Shown: positions 12,201 through 24,700 of the stretch, one piece after another
Numbering within the stretch: position 1 is the first letter of the stretch
Layout: each line of letters begins with the position of its first letter
Origin: Eriocheir sinensis
Taxonomy: Eukaryota; Arthropoda; Malacostraca; Decapoda; Varunidae
DNA length: 64,000 nt
Direction of reading: 5' to 3'
Assembly (NCBI RefSeq): GCF_024679095.1
Contig: NC_066509.1
Span: 14,070,366 to 14,134,365 of the forward strand
The notes under the pieces: model-generated
Databases searched by the model: none
Told to the model about the DNA's origin: nothing
The model's input: the letters and a program-made list of their open reading frames with translations, nothing else
Translations under genes and position numbers: made by a program

Positions 12201-15200
12201 CAAACTGTGTCGAAGGCTTTTGTGAAATCAAGTAAGATTAGGTCAACTGTACCTCCTGCATCAACACTGACTTATTTCATCATGTCAAGAGTAATTGATC
12301 TTTGACACTCCTTCCTGCTCTAAAGCCAAACTGAGAGTCAAACAAAATTAAATTATTTTTCAAGTAAAGATTAAGTTGTTCCACAATGATTCTTTCAAGC
12401 ATCTTGCAGCATACAGATGTTAGACTCACAGAACGGTAATTCAAAGGGTTCGAATGCAAACCTTTCTTAAATATAGGGACTATGTTAAAACTTTTCCATG
12501 CTGAGGACACTTGTCCAGTATTTAACGATTTTGTAAAAATAAGGTATATAAAATTATGGTAAGCCAGATTATTTTGACAAAATTTCAGAACCAGTGGATG
12601 GATACCATCAGGACCCATACTAGTATCTTTCTTGACATCTTCATGATAATTTCATGAAAAAACATCGCTAATGAGAATCATTGTGAAGAAATGGATGAAT
12701 ATGTTCGCTGTTTTCATTCATTGGGAAGCAGCCTTTGGATGGGGGGATCCACCCTATGAATCTCTCCTGATCGTTCCAGTAATGCTGGCTGAACCCAAAC
12801 TAGGCATGTCACTTGTAATACCAACACCCAATGATCCTCATATCCGAAACCCTTCAGGTTTGACTTGTAATACGGCTTCTTATCCATTAGGCACCCTGAA
12901 GTATTCTGAAATAGTCATCCCCTTTTCCTTCCTTAGCTATACTGCTGATGATATGGAATAGCTAACATTTTGGGTAAAGCATCTAGTGTTTAACATGCCT
13001 AGCCATGAGTCTGTGGGTCGAGGTACACAGCTCACTCATCCTCCCTTTTGGGGCTTGTTTATAAATGGGTACCTGTGTGTTGCCTTCAGCTTCAATCCTC
13101 TGTTTTTTTAATATGTTACTATCAAGTGAGTTTCATAGTTGTTAGGGTGATGCAACACAAGGTTAAATTATGAGGTTTATTCACATTATGTTGGTATGTA
13201 ATGGTAGCGAGCCTACTGAAGTTAAGCAACAATATTATTTACAATTCATCATCCTGTTGGTAATGGTAGCGAGCTGACTGAAGTTAATTAACAATAGTAT
13301 TTACAATTCATCATTCTGTTGGTAATGGTAGCGAGCTTACTGAAGTTAAGTAACAATCCTAATTAATAATTATCACTCATCACTCCTATTCACCTTAAAG
13401 GGCTCACTCATCTCTTCAGACTATTACAACTACATGAAAGATATGGTACACTGGCCATAGCCTAAACACCTAACTGTTGCTAAATAACAGCTACCCTAAT
13501 CAGGGTTCAGTGATACATGATTAATACTGAAAATGTTTCCTACCACCGATGTGTTCACAGGGATGATCATGGAAGCACGGTAGTCATGGGGGTTCAGGAC
13601 ACCAAGGAGGTGGTCATGAATTCCCACAACCATTGGACTATACAAATGATACTAAAAAAAAATTATCCTTTTCTATTACTAAGTTAATCATGGGATGAGA
13701 CATTCGTGCGGGTCTAAGATACCAGAGGGTGATCATGGAAGCTCAACAAGGGGGAACTTTACATATTAACACAACAAAGGGGTAACCGCCCAGTCAGTAG
13801 GGAACCTGGCGTGAGGAGAGGCGAGGCTTGACTCAGTTAACTGTTATAGGTATAATAATAACATTGTAACACACTAAATAATCACTGTCTGTTGGAATTA
13901 ACTTCACATGTTGAGGCTTGACTGATAGGCAGCTCTCAGCGCCTTCAATAATTCGACTCCCCCCCCTTTGGCGTGGCTGCCGGCTAAACTAGCATACCGA
14001 ATGGTGGTTGTAGTTACAGATACTTGGTCTGTTCCGCTAACTCAGGAGTTCAGAGACAGCTGTTCCTCTCTCCCACGTGACTTGGTGAAAAATTCCTCCT
14101 CGTTGTTCCCCGTAAAAGAAAAACCTAACTTAACCATCCTCGGCACCTTCACTATGAGTCAAACCCACGCGATGCTGACCCATCACTGGTTCGTCTGTCT
14201 GTCTGAATGTCTGCCCTGCCGCACCATCACCTAATTCACAGTTAATACCTTAATTATTTAAGAGGATGGATTGTTCTGGGTTTCCCCGCATTACACCTGA
14301 AGAAGGTGAACTATGGTAACCTGGATGCCACACCTGCCCTGTGTCCTGAGGTAATGAGTTCTTACCCACCACAGAATCAAGGGACAGTGAGATGGATATG
14401 AGCACCAAAATCATTCATAGCTATTGCATGTGCCCCCAACTTTATGAGCCTGTCCTTTTTGGGTCACTGAGTGTACATTTGTTACTCCATGCAGGAGGTG
14501 GTGAGTGGTGTGGTGATGGTGGACAGCCGCTCTGACACCAGACACGATGGCATCACCCTCACCATAGATGGGATGGTGAACCTCCAGCTCTCACCCCGCA
14601 GTGCTGGCATACTTGAGTCCATCGTAAATTCATCAAAGGTAAGTTGAGAACCTCTGTGTACACCTGTGGTGTAGCTTTCATGAGATGCTATTGGGATCTT
14701 TGGTATCATGTACGTCACAAAGGGATTCAAGTATCTGTTTTCACATTTTAAGCTGACTTACTAAAGTAGACTTTTTTGCTTTATTATTATTATTAATTTT
14801 TTTTTTCTAGTTTGAGAGAACATCTGGACATGATAGCTTACAGTACCACCCGATCTAGTTGTCATTTTCTGAAACAAATTATGCAAACAGGTTGAAGGGT
14901 TTGGATGCAGTACATTATATAGTTTTAATATTTTTTGTTATTTTATCAACTTTCGAGTATGTATTAGAATCATCACTTAAGTTTATCATTGTTTCAGCCA
15001 ATCCCCTTGATCAATCAGTCGATTGAGATTGCTAAGTCTGGAAAGTTGCCTGCAGGACAGACAGAAATTCCATTTGAGCTGCCGCTGACTTTACGCTCTT
15101 CCTCCAAAACTCTCTACGAAACGTATCATGGCATCTACATCACTGTGCACTACTGTCTACGCTGCGACCTCAAGCGCAGCCTCCTTGCCAAAGATGTCAA

Positions 15201-16891
15201 TAGGTCACAAGAGTTCATTGTGGAGTACAAGGTGTGTATTTGCCCTTCCTTATCCAGTAATCCCATTCTCCGAAGACAAGGTGAGGAGTTGGGAAAAAAA
15301 AAGAGTAACCTTTAGATAAGTGCTTAAGGGCAAAAAGTGTCGAAAGGGGACCCAATTTTTAACATTGACCCCAGTTAGCTTGAAAATAGTGACATAAGAT
15401 AGCAGGGGAAGCTGCTTTGTGGCAGAGGACAGTCAGTAAGAGGAGGGCATCTGATGAAATGAAAGGCAGGATCTCTTACTATTTTTTGCATTTGTATGTG
15501 TAACCCATCTAGTTACCATTACTGATTCTACATTTAGTCTAATGTACTGTTGCAGACTGGCACTGGAGGGAAGGAACCTATGGAAAGAGTCAACTTTGAA
15601 ATCCGCCCAGAGACTCTGCAGAATGTCCGTGATCGTGCGCGCATCCCTCAGTTCTTAGTGCGAGGCCACCTCGACTCTGTCAACTGTCCGCTCTCAAAGC
15701 CACTGACAGGAGAAGTTGGTATATAAGTATTTGCTGTTAACTGTTCTCTTACAGAGAATGAGTTTGAAAAAAAATGTGAAATTCCTGTAAAATGTTTGAA
15801 AGCAAACATTTTTCAGCTGTATAAAGTAATAAAGTCAATGTAATTATGAGTAGGCTGTGAAAGTTTTAAGCATTGTTTTACATTTATACCCTGTGCTCTT
15901 GGTCCCTCATCCACACAGTCTGCTTACTTTCATTACAACTAGAACTGGTGGAATGTCTTCATTATTTTGTGACTGGACTGTCTTTGCAGCTGACTGTTTG
16001 TGAGTGTGAACGAGGCATCAGCAGCATTGAGCTCCAGCTTGTGAGGCTGGAGACCTGTGGCTCTAGTGAGGGTTACAGCAAGGAAGGTAAGCCTTTCTCT
16101 TGATTAAATCTTTAAGGATGTGTACAGTCAATGATGACCTTCCCTACCCCATTGTCTCTCATGCCTCAATATTCACTTCATTGTGTCCTTGTTACCAGTA
16201 CATTTTCAACTTTTCCATATATTGCATATGTCAAAATGATTAAAAAAACTAAAATGAACATCATCTTCAAAAGAACATTATGAAATTATGTTGAATTATC
16301 TTATTTTTATAGCATCCGAGATCCAGAACATTCAGATTGGGGAGGGAGATGTTTGCCGTGGAGTTTCCATCCCTGTGTACATGTTGTTTCCTCGCCTCTT
16401 TACCTGTGCCACCACCATAGCTCCCAACTTCAAGATTGGTAAGTACTGCAGTCATGGAGTTCATAAATGCTTACATATAGTCACCTTCATGCCCTACCCT
16501 TAGTAACTTCTATATACATCTGTATACTTTACCACATAGAAATCATTCAGTGAATCATGAGTTCAATGCTCTACAGTATGAGATAAGTGGCATGTATTGT
16601 ATTTACTGAGTAGGCAGGATAGGCCACATCAGGTTTTGTTTACCTATGAGTAATTCTGGTACTAGGAAGGAGTATGGTTTTAGGAGAAATTTAAAACTTG
16701 CCTTTATTACATGTTTGAGCCAAATCCAAGTGTAAAGCATATAGTTCTAACAATATTTATAAATATGGTATAAGTATGCACCATTAATGTTAATAACTAA
16801 TATTTCAGAGTTTGAACTGAACATAGTGATAATATTTGATAATGACCACCTGGTGGTTGAAACTTTCCCCCTCAAACTCACACGCACTTGA
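9289..16891 (+). CDS. VPS26C: VPS26C (DSCR3), Retriever complex subunit, seven exons
   Basis: Coding exons are 9289-9345, 14495-14638, 14998-15231, 15556-15714, 15990-16086, 16313-16438 and 16809-16891. All have GT-AG borders and consistent phases, giving 299 residues; the human protein is about 297. The protein has the arrestin-like Vps26 fold. Conserved stretches include VKRSSKIYHPG near the start, TEIPFELPL, YETYHGIYITVHYCLRCD, RSLLAKD, ETLQNVRDRA, RGHLDS, EIQNIQIGEGDVCRG and LFPRLFTC. In other animals VPS26C pairs with VPS35L and VPS29 in Retriever, which works with SNX17 and the CCC complex to recycle endosomal membrane cargo. The start at 9289 aligns with the family N-terminus and follows a GC-rich block. 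The 5.1-kb first intron contains a hAT element and an antisense LINE; the other introns are short. No disabling change was seen, so this looks functional. Confidence 0.96.
9395..9465 (+). mobile_element. CR1-like 3' end remnant in VPS26C intron 1
   Basis: ACCGGCCTCTTGCAGACTCC followed by TTCTTATGTTCTTAT is a second copy of the tail seen at 8508-8580. It starts about 50 bp after the first splice donor. Confidence 0.5.
9677..10197. mobile_element. Non-autonomous hAT element with perfect 8-bp TSD
   Basis: The ends are CAGTGGTGGGCAC-G at 9677 and its inverted partner ending at 10197. The flanking octamer CTAATATG occurs perfectly on both sides, at 9669-9676 and 10198-10205. Inside each end, GTTAGC/GCTAAC motifs recur as subterminal repeats. 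The 521-bp length with no transposase frame marks it as a deletion derivative or MITE. It sits in VPS26C intron 1. Confidence 0.92.
10206..11125. other. Intronic DNA, nothing recognised
   Basis: No gene, element end or tandem repeat was recognised in this part of VPS26C intron 1. Confidence 0.5.
11126..12650 (-). mobile_element. Jockey/CR1-superfamily LINE, antisense in VPS26C intron 1
   Basis: The minus strand encodes, in order, MGPDGIHPLVLKFCQ, FNIVPIFKKG, NYRSVSLTSVCCKMLERII, SQFGFRAGRS, LLDFTKAFDTV, VLGPVLFLIYIN, the FADDLKIY catalytic box and a long C-terminal region that ends at 11126. One stop plus frame change near 12270-12280 separates two frames; the downstream frame alone is 347 codons long. 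The usual PQGSVLGP motif reads PQRSVLGP here, a Gly-to-Arg change at a conserved position. The element is 5'-truncated (no endonuclease), so it cannot move by itself. Antisense orientation is common for intronic insertions that are tolerated. Confidence 0.9.
12970..13085 (+). mobile_element. tRNA-headed SINE, degenerate head copy
   Basis: GTTTAACATGCCTAG, GTGGGTCGAGGT and ATAAATGGGTACCTG match the head and middle of the SINE at 49317-49612 in the same orientation. The promoter boxes are decayed. Confidence 0.55.
13190..13350 (+). repeat. Tandem repeat, about 63-bp unit, three copies
   Basis: GTAATGGTAGCGAGC and TGAAGTTAA recur at about 63-bp spacing, followed by ATTTACAATTCATCAT. Copies differ by a few bases. 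Confidence 0.8.
13351..14250. other. Intronic DNA, nothing recognised
   Basis: Two loosely similar stretches containing GATCATGGAAGC occur near 13563 and 13731. No gene or element end was recognised. Confidence 0.45.
14265..14440 (+). mobile_element. SINE 3' half remnant
   Basis: AGGTAATGAGTTCTTACCCA, CACCACAG and TAGCTATTGCATGTGCCCCC match the 3' half of the SINE family at 49317-49612. The tRNA-like head is absent. It ends about 50 bp before VPS26C exon 2. Confidence 0.65.
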
Positions 16892-18170
16892 AGTCTGAAG
16901 CAGCAGCGTGTACTACCTTGGCCAAGCTCTCAAGAGAAAATTCTGGTCTGTATGATTCTGTTGTATCTTGAGGGTTGTCAAAGTATCTTTTCTTTCATTA
17001 TGAATATCTGGACCCTGCATGATAGATGATTTCAAATGTAGAGCAATAATTGCAAAAGTTCCATTCTTTGTAGCAAAAACTCCTAGCATAATTTTCACCT
17101 CATTTTGTTTAAAACATTTGAATTTAGTTAACTGCTAACCAGTATCTTGTATCATCTTTTCAACATAAATCTGATGAAAAAAAGTGTAAAAAATTGAATG
17201 GTGGGTTATGTTTGAACAGCAGCCTTACTTAATATGGGGTATGTATGTAAGATGAGCCAAATCTTTATAGATGGTGGAGATGGCTTCAGATATTTTTTAA
17301 ATGATTAATATGCTTTTTGTTACCTAAATGGATATGCCTTTGACCTTTCTTTTCTTCCCCGGGGTGAATGTGACAAATCTTTGAGGTGTAATGCATCAGG
17401 GACACATTGTCTACTCCATTAAGGTGGTGTAAGTCACTTTAAAACATGTTTAGTTAAAACTTAGACATTCTAAACCATTCCTAAAACTATTATTTCTGTA
17501 GCACTGTTTTTTACTTGTTTTAATGTGTTAACTCTACTTTCATCCTTCACTTAATCATATCAAACACAACACTTCTCTCTTGCATTTTGTGTAATGGATG
17601 CCAAAATGATTTTGCCAAAATATAATTAATGGAATGTGAAGTGAATAAGTGATATGGTAAAATACAACTGGTCCTAAGGTGACAGATTTAGACCAACTTT
17701 ACACCAAAATTTACTGTTATTTATCTGTCATTGCAACTCTGTACTCTTGTCTTGTGTAGTTTTCTTGACACAGGGTGCTCTGGTGATCCACTATCAATAT
17801 TGTTTTGTCCAGTTGTTAAGGCTGACACTGTGTAATCAGGATTCAGCAAGAAGGGAAAATCACACACAGAAAAAAAACACAATCCCTGGTAGCACTAAAA
17901 GTAACAGGGATGATTGAAAGTGTTAACAAATATTGTGGACATCAGCTGAGCAAGGGGTTGCAATGACTGAGCCTGTCTTTGGCTATTTTTATACCTGGTG
18001 CTTGGTTCTCTTGTTGAGAGGTGTAACAAGACTTCATTGATGTTTACCTGTAAAGAGCAGATTTGTACGCATTGTACAGTGGCTGCTAAAAGTTCAGGTG
18101 AACCATCATCGTCCATTTCCATCTTCTACATGAGATGATAAACCATTTCCACGTAAGCAAAATAAAATAT
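16892..18170 (+). other. Probable VPS26C 3' UTR and downstream DNA
   Basis: This AT-rich non-coding sequence follows the VPS26C stop. AATAAA at 18161-18166 is one candidate polyadenylation signal, but which site is used cannot be told from sequence alone. From 18171 to 19600 only a short CA tract (about 19229-19250) and AT-rich DNA were seen. Confidence 0.35.
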
Positions 18171-19599
18171 CTGCTTGCTTGCCAACCAGCTCAGTTATTA
18201 GGCAGTAGCTTGTATGAAGTACATTAGTTCATTTTTGGATAGCAAAAATGATGGTTCCAATACACCCGTTGTACCACCAGTCAGTACTGAGCATTGGTGC
18301 ATACCCACAAAAATGTAAGCATATTTTCATGAAATTGAAGCTTTGGCAAAAATGGCACATTATTATGAAATATAAGTTGACAAATCAAATTAGCAAAATG
18401 CAAGTAAACACGATAGTCTGCACGAGACAATGCAACACATGTGTTTAGGCGGTCACCAAAGAACAGTGGATTCTAATCAAAGCAAGAGAGAAACTAAGAC
18501 CAAGAGTTTACTCTCAAGCTGAAGAGTTGCCAGATTATACTTTAATTGTATGTACATATTTTCCTCTATGTCATCTCTTTTGGAGTGCAATGATGTTAAT
18601 ATTTTTATAATCAAGCAAACATGCAAATAATTATATGATAATTTCTTACATTCATATCAGTGTATAATAAACAAACAATGAATGTTGTGTATGATTAATT
18701 ATATTTATCAAACCCCCAACAATAAACAGCAGCATAGGGAGGCAGTGATTGAATGTATGAAAATTTGTTCAGGAAATGGACTTTCCACATAGCTGCTGCA
18801 AAGACTAAAATATAATTGAAGAAGTGTGTGTTGATTTGAATTTCAAGATCTGTAAATAACAGCATTAGCATTTAGTCACTTATTTATATTTACCCACAAT
18901 AGTACAAAGTGCTGTATTTTCTCCCTGAAGTGCACTTGAGACAAGATGGTATACAAAATTTTTTAGAGACAGACAGACAGAAAAATACTTAGCAGTTAAA
19001 GGGAAAACCACAAATATTAATTTCATTTGTCAGTTTTATTAGTTACCATAAAATTCACTAAATAAAAAAGAATCAGAAATGTAGACTCTACTTGTACTGC
19101 AGGTATTTTAATCATCAGAATCACTAGTCATCTGTTCATAACAGAAAGGTAAATACGGTGGAAAATACAGAAACAGAAGTAACACGAAAACATGTGTCCA
19201 CGAGTATGCGCACGCACACAAACACAAACACGCACACACACACACACACAGTGCCACAGCATGCCCTTTTACAGCTTAAGTGGTGTATTGTGTAGATGGG
19301 AGGTGGGGTCCTGTTGCATTTTGAAGAAGTAAATGTTTCTCAGGGAGATGGGTAGTGTTTGGTGTTTAAAAGCATTGAGCTTTGCCAGTGCAATATGGCA
19401 GAGGAAAATGTTTAAAGCTTGATCCCAAACAGCAAGGTATAGAATTTGAAGGATTTAACTCCACTGACATGAATTTTGGACACTGGCCAAAGAGGGTAGC
19501 ACATGTTGAAGGCCTAGGAGATAACAATGCAGAGTATAAGGGGCTGGCAGTGTGTGTTGAATGCACTGCAGGAGAAATTTGTCAAAGTAAAAGAGGCAA

Positions 19600-20210
19600 A
19601 CTATGTTAAAAGGAGAAATTAATGAGTTTAAGGCAATTAAAGTGTATCTGAAGTAAAGCAACTAAAAAAAGAAAACAAGTAATTGAAAAAGGAAAAACTG
19701 GAAAATAAAGGTGAGTCAAAGTGAAGAGATTAAGGTAAATAACATGACCATAAAAGTTGGAAGAAAATTTAGGAAGAGGAGAAAGTTGACTGTAATGAAG
19801 TTCTCAGAGGCAGTGATTTGCTGAAAACCTTAAAAAATACAGAAAGTGCTAGAGGCAATCAAGGACAATGAGGTGCTGGTTAGGGATGTGGTGAACAGAG
19901 AAGTGTACAGTCATTTTTTTATTTAAAGAATGGCCCAACCAATAAATGGGGAGAAAAAGATGAATTAAGTCTGGTGAAGAACCTAGTCAAGGCAGTGTTT
20001 GATGAAAACACAGATATTAATAAAGAAATAGAAAAGGTTTACAGGCTGGGTAGGCATGGGAAGGAAAAGTGAGGCCTCTCATAAGTTAAGTTTAGGTCAC
20101 AGATCAAAGTAAATGAAATTATTAATAGAACATGGAAATGAAAGCTTCAAGAAAATATCTATTAGGAGAGACAAATGAAAAGGAATGAGCTATAGTCAGA
20201 CTCAGCCATG
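19600..20210 (+). mobile_element. LINE ORF1-like remnant
   Basis: Discontinuous frames give VLEAIKDNEVLVRDVVNREV, KNLVKAVFDENTDINKEI, EKVYRLGRHGKEKVRPL and IRRDK(x)KG. Such phrases resemble the coiled-coil plus RNA-binding ORF1 proteins of CR1-type LINEs. Frame changes and stops break it up. The family match is from memory and therefore tentative. Confidence 0.5.
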
Positions 20211-20549
20211 AAGTGTGGTTGGGCGGGGCTGGCTTGGGGAGTCCACTGGCCACAGCGATGGATATAAATGGCACTAACTATGACAAATGCCATCAATTAT
20301 ATTCAATATTTAGTTAAAAACTACACTGGCCAACAACAAATTTATCGTTTAAGTTTTTTTTAGCTGATTTAGGACAATTTTGATGTGCTGAATCCCAAAA
20401 TCACACTGGTTTTGCTCAATCAGGTCAACTTTTTTTTTATCTATCACCACATGATTCTTTCTTATTTCTTTAAATAAACAAATTCTGAAGAGTTTACATG
20501 TCCCAATTTTTGACTTACTGGTATTTTTTGTATTTTGTGGGGACAACAG

Positions 20550-21135
20550 TCCGGGTTCACCAAATACCCGTGCTTTCTGTGCATGTGGGATAGTAGGGAC
20601 AAAGCTCAGCATTACATGAAGAAGGACTGGCCTGTATGGGAGGAATTGGAGCCTTGCAGAGCAAGGAACTTCATCAACAACCCTCTGGTGGACAGACAGG
20701 ATACTCTTCCCACCGCTGCACATCAAGCTCGGCTTGATCAAACAGTTCACCAAAGCTCTGGACAAGGATGGTGGCTGCTTCACTTACTTGTGCCACGCTT
20801 TTCCAGGATTGACCATGGAGAAGTTGAAAGCTGGCATCTTTGACGGTCCTCAACTCCGTCAGCTCATCAGAGATCCAGAATTTGAAAACTCAATGAACGA
20901 AGTGAAACTGGAAGCATGGAAGTCTTTTGTTCTTGTCGTGAAGAACTTTATTGGCAACGAGAAGGCCAGGAAGTACGCAGAACTTGTCACCAATATGCTG
21001 ATCGCTTTCAGAAACCTCAGATGCAACATGAGCATCAAAATGCATTACTTATTCTCACATATGGATCAGTTTCCTGAGAATCTGGGATCAATGACCGATG
21101 AGCAGGGGGAGAGACTCCATCAGGACATGAAAGAG
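20550..21135 (+). pseudogene. Frameshifted exon of a conserved multicopy invertebrate protein family
   Basis: The first frame reads GFTKYPCFLCMWDSRDKAQH then KDWPVWEELEP and FINNPLVD. Near 20696 the frame shifts, and a second frame continues with PPLHIKLGLIKQFTKALDKD, FPGLTMEKLKAGIFDGPQLR, FRNLRCNMSIKMHYLFSHMD, FPENLGSM and DEQGERLHQDMKE. An apparent loss of two bases explains the shift. Possible splice borders are CAG at 20547-20549 and GT at 21136, so this could be one exon of a larger gene. I recall this family as multicopy and transposon-like in arthropods and cnidarians, but I know no assigned function. A Cys-x2-Cys pair (CFLC) is visible. Confidence 0.65.
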
Positions 21136-21226
21136 GTACTGTATTTATGAATTTAAAGCTAAATTCAATAATCTAAGATTTGGAGACAGGACCCCACGAG
21201 TGAGTTCCTGTATATCATGACTAGGT

Positions 21227-21229
<3 letters not shown>

Positions 21230-21272
<43 letters not shown>
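21230..21272 (+). repeat. (CA)n microsatellite
   Basis: A pure CA tract of about 43 bp. Confidence 0.95.
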
Positions 21273-21275
<3 letters not shown>

Positions 21276-21752
21276 ACACAGACACATCACAATCAGCAAT
21301 CCTTGTGATGTGCTAGTCAACTAATATTAAAAATAAATAAAATACAGGAAAATAATGATCACTACATAAGATATTTGCATTAAAACTTACATAAAATATA
21401 AATGTTGGAAAGCTACCCTCTTGCTTCCTTCTGCAGGATGGAATGGGGTTAAAAACATGAAGTTTTCATAAGGCAGGAACACACAAAGCTATTTGCCCCT
21501 ATAGTGACATGAGAACTTAATTTTCAATTTTTTTCAGATGCAATGATATGCATTTTTTTTGTTTTTGCGTTGAGCCTTAAGTGGCTGGGCAACAAGAGGG
21601 TCACTTCAACTGCTGAGTCTACATTAATGCTCTGAGTCTACATTAATGCTCTAGAGGAAAAATATTACTGTCCCTACAAATAATATTCTCTAAACCTTTG
21701 GTATAAACATTCAAGAGCGGTAAGGACAATTTCTTAATAAACCTAATGACCT

Positions 21753-24700
21753 TCACACCCCACCTTTTTGTGAGTCCGTTGACCTGGGAGAAGCACGATT
21801 TTTAATGACTTTGTCTGGTGTTTTTGAGAATTTCAGTTTACGTTGATGACTGATAGAAGTGAGCCAGTTTGTGTGGCGTTTCTTCTCAATTTTCACCTCG
21901 GGTCGACTATGCGGGGACGTGCCATCAACTCTGTAGTTTGGTAAATTTGCTGTGGGTGATGAGAACTTTCCAAATTGCTTGTGACTGCTACTGTCAGCAC
22001 TCTGTTTGTTTCCTTGAACAATTCTTTCTGAACTCTCATCAGCAACGGTGCCATTTTCTCTGAACAAACTATTGGTTACAGGTTTCCGCAAGTAACTGAT
22101 CAAGCTGTCTGGAGCATCTATGGGATGAACACTGTCAGCCACATCAGCAGAACTGCCATCCTGACCTTTGTCAAGGGAAGCAGGCTCAGAGTCATCATAC
22201 TTAAGCATCTTGGCTGCAGTTACAGATGTGGGAGTCTGGCTATTCATGATGGAAGATGAACCCAATATATTACTTTTATCTTTGCTAGGAGACTTTGTTG
22301 GTTTCTCTTTGTCTGACACATTCTCTTGATCCTCATCCATAAGGTCTGTCAATTTACGTTTGTGGGTATTTTTTCCGCATTCACTTTCACTTGAATCAGC
22401 GGGAGATTCCTGGGTTGTGGGAGTCTTGACATTAACCAGCCACTGCAGCAACATATTCCTTTCATTTGTCTTGGGAGTGCATGGTGTGATCTTTCCACGT
22501 CTTACCTGGGGGTGCTGGGGTGTGTAATGCTGGGGTGTGTAATGCTGGGGTGTGTGTTGCTGGGGTGTGTGTTGCTGGGGTGTGCTAGGGCAGGTCTGAG
22601 GGGTTGCAGAGCTTTGGCCCTCAGAAGGGGTGGCATGACGTAAGAGTCGGATTCCTGATGTGCTTGGGGTAACAGGGTGAGGCGGAAGAGGGTTTACAGA
22701 GCCAGAGGTTTTTCTTTCCCTTAACAGTGGAGATTCTTTCCTGTTCTCCGAACTCTTAACATTACTTTCTTCCACATAGTATTGTTCTGACATTCCTCGA
22801 ATTCTTAACTTTTCATCAAAGTCATCCATATCTACGTTCTTTCTTCGAAAGATGCGAAGCTTTACTTCATCATCACAAGTAACCAGCTGAAAATATTTTT
22901 TTCATTGTCCATTATCTTTAATAAAAATGGTACAGTTAATAACAAATGGAATTTCTGTGTAAGGAACTAATCCCTTAATTGAAGAAAGGAGGAGAGGTGA
23001 GTAAGCATATATACATTATCTAATGTTAAAGTATACCCCTTTCTTATTTTGTGTATATAAAAACTTGCATAGGCTTTCTTTTATCAGTGAGCAATGTTGA
23101 TATACAAAAATGCACATGATAATAATAAAAAGCTTACCTTGTCTTCAACTGGACACCAATCAACAGCAGTAACCTCAGCATTGTGACCTGAAAGCTTTGC
23201 TATTGGCTTTCCTGGTTGGTCTGTCAGCCAAATGTAAGCTGCAAAGTCACTGGATCCGCTGAGCAGGTACGAGCCACAGGGGCTGACACACGCCTTGACG
23301 AAGTAGGTCAGCGATGTGTGTCCAGTGTATTCAGCAACTGTGAACATGAATGAACTGTGAAAGTTGACTGTCCTTGTCATTCTCTCTAACTATGATAGTC
23401 AACTACACTTGTCATAGTCTTTCTCATACATATACGATAATTATGATGTGATTAAGGGATAATGAAGTAACTGCTGTATTGCAAGAACTGAAAGATATCT
23501 AGTGGGACATCATAGGTCACAGTGAGGTTATGATGAATGAGGTATTCATAGTGTTGCCTAACAAACATATCTGATACAAAGGTTTTGTAGAGAGGAAGAA
23601 GCATGGACTTGCACTCTTAACCCTTAAAGGATCGGAGGCGGCTATAGCCACTTTACAGGGCGAGGACTGGAGGCAGTTATAACAGCCTTACTGTTTTTAC
23701 GCCAAATTTAGCTCCACTTCGCTAATTTTTGTATTTCACTTATTGGGAACTCTGCCCGAGATTTAGTTTGGCTACTCTGTCAGTCTCTGCTCTTCTCTTA
23801 TCATGGCAGAAAGCAGTGACACTTATTCCGATGTGTCCAATTTCCCGCCCTCGGACCTGAATGCCACGTGTATTACCCTCCTGCTAACCACACACAAAAG
23901 AAGCTTTATTGCATGGAGGGAGCTTATATTATAGACTAGCTTGTGTAAATAGAGCTCGGGGCACTGTTTTCATTACGACCTAGCCATGGCCAAACAGCCA
24001 AAATGGACGCATGGCCGTTCCCGTCAGAATTCTCTCCTCTTCAACTTGCGTCTCTCCATAACTACGGCATGTAGAGACTTCTGGATGGCATCATTAGAAA
24101 GAGGAAGACTTAATAGTGAGTACAAAGTCCGTTTCATTTGCTCGTTCATTGTAGGTTAAGAGTAAGGTGTGTGTGAATACAGGCTATTTTTGGTGTTTAG
24201 CGCTGGAGGGCCGGTCCTGGCAGCACCAAGATTACCACCGCTGCCAGTCCCGGAGAGGTTAATCAACAAACACCTAGCAGGGGACATGAGTATTCTTACT
24301 GGATAAGGTCATGGTAAAGCATTCAAGCATACTAATTAAATTTAAAACCTGTGACTACCGATTAGCAAGACGTGTGGAAAGATGGTAAAGGCCTTTGTCC
24401 TACAATTAACTAAAAACATTATAATAGCAGGTGACCCTATTTAAAATTTGTTACTTGTCTGCCATGCTGTGGTGGAACAAGCCTTACCTGGCCTGGGTGT
24501 AGGTTTTGCCAAATGATAAGAATAGATGGTGTTGTCCATGCAGGAGGCATAGAGGACATCCTGCTCAGGTGAGAGAGACAAGGAGGTGAAGCCCCGGTGA
24601 GAGGAGCGGCCGCTGTGCTCCAGGAAACTTTGGCACTGAGGCTCCCGTCGGCTGCCTCCGTGGGTCTTGCGTAGGTCCCAGAGCTTGATGAGGCTGTGGG

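Noticed and set aside
14482..14730. Minus-strand 82-codon frame
   Set aside because: It is a shadow of VPS26C exon 2, which is supported by splice phase and homology.
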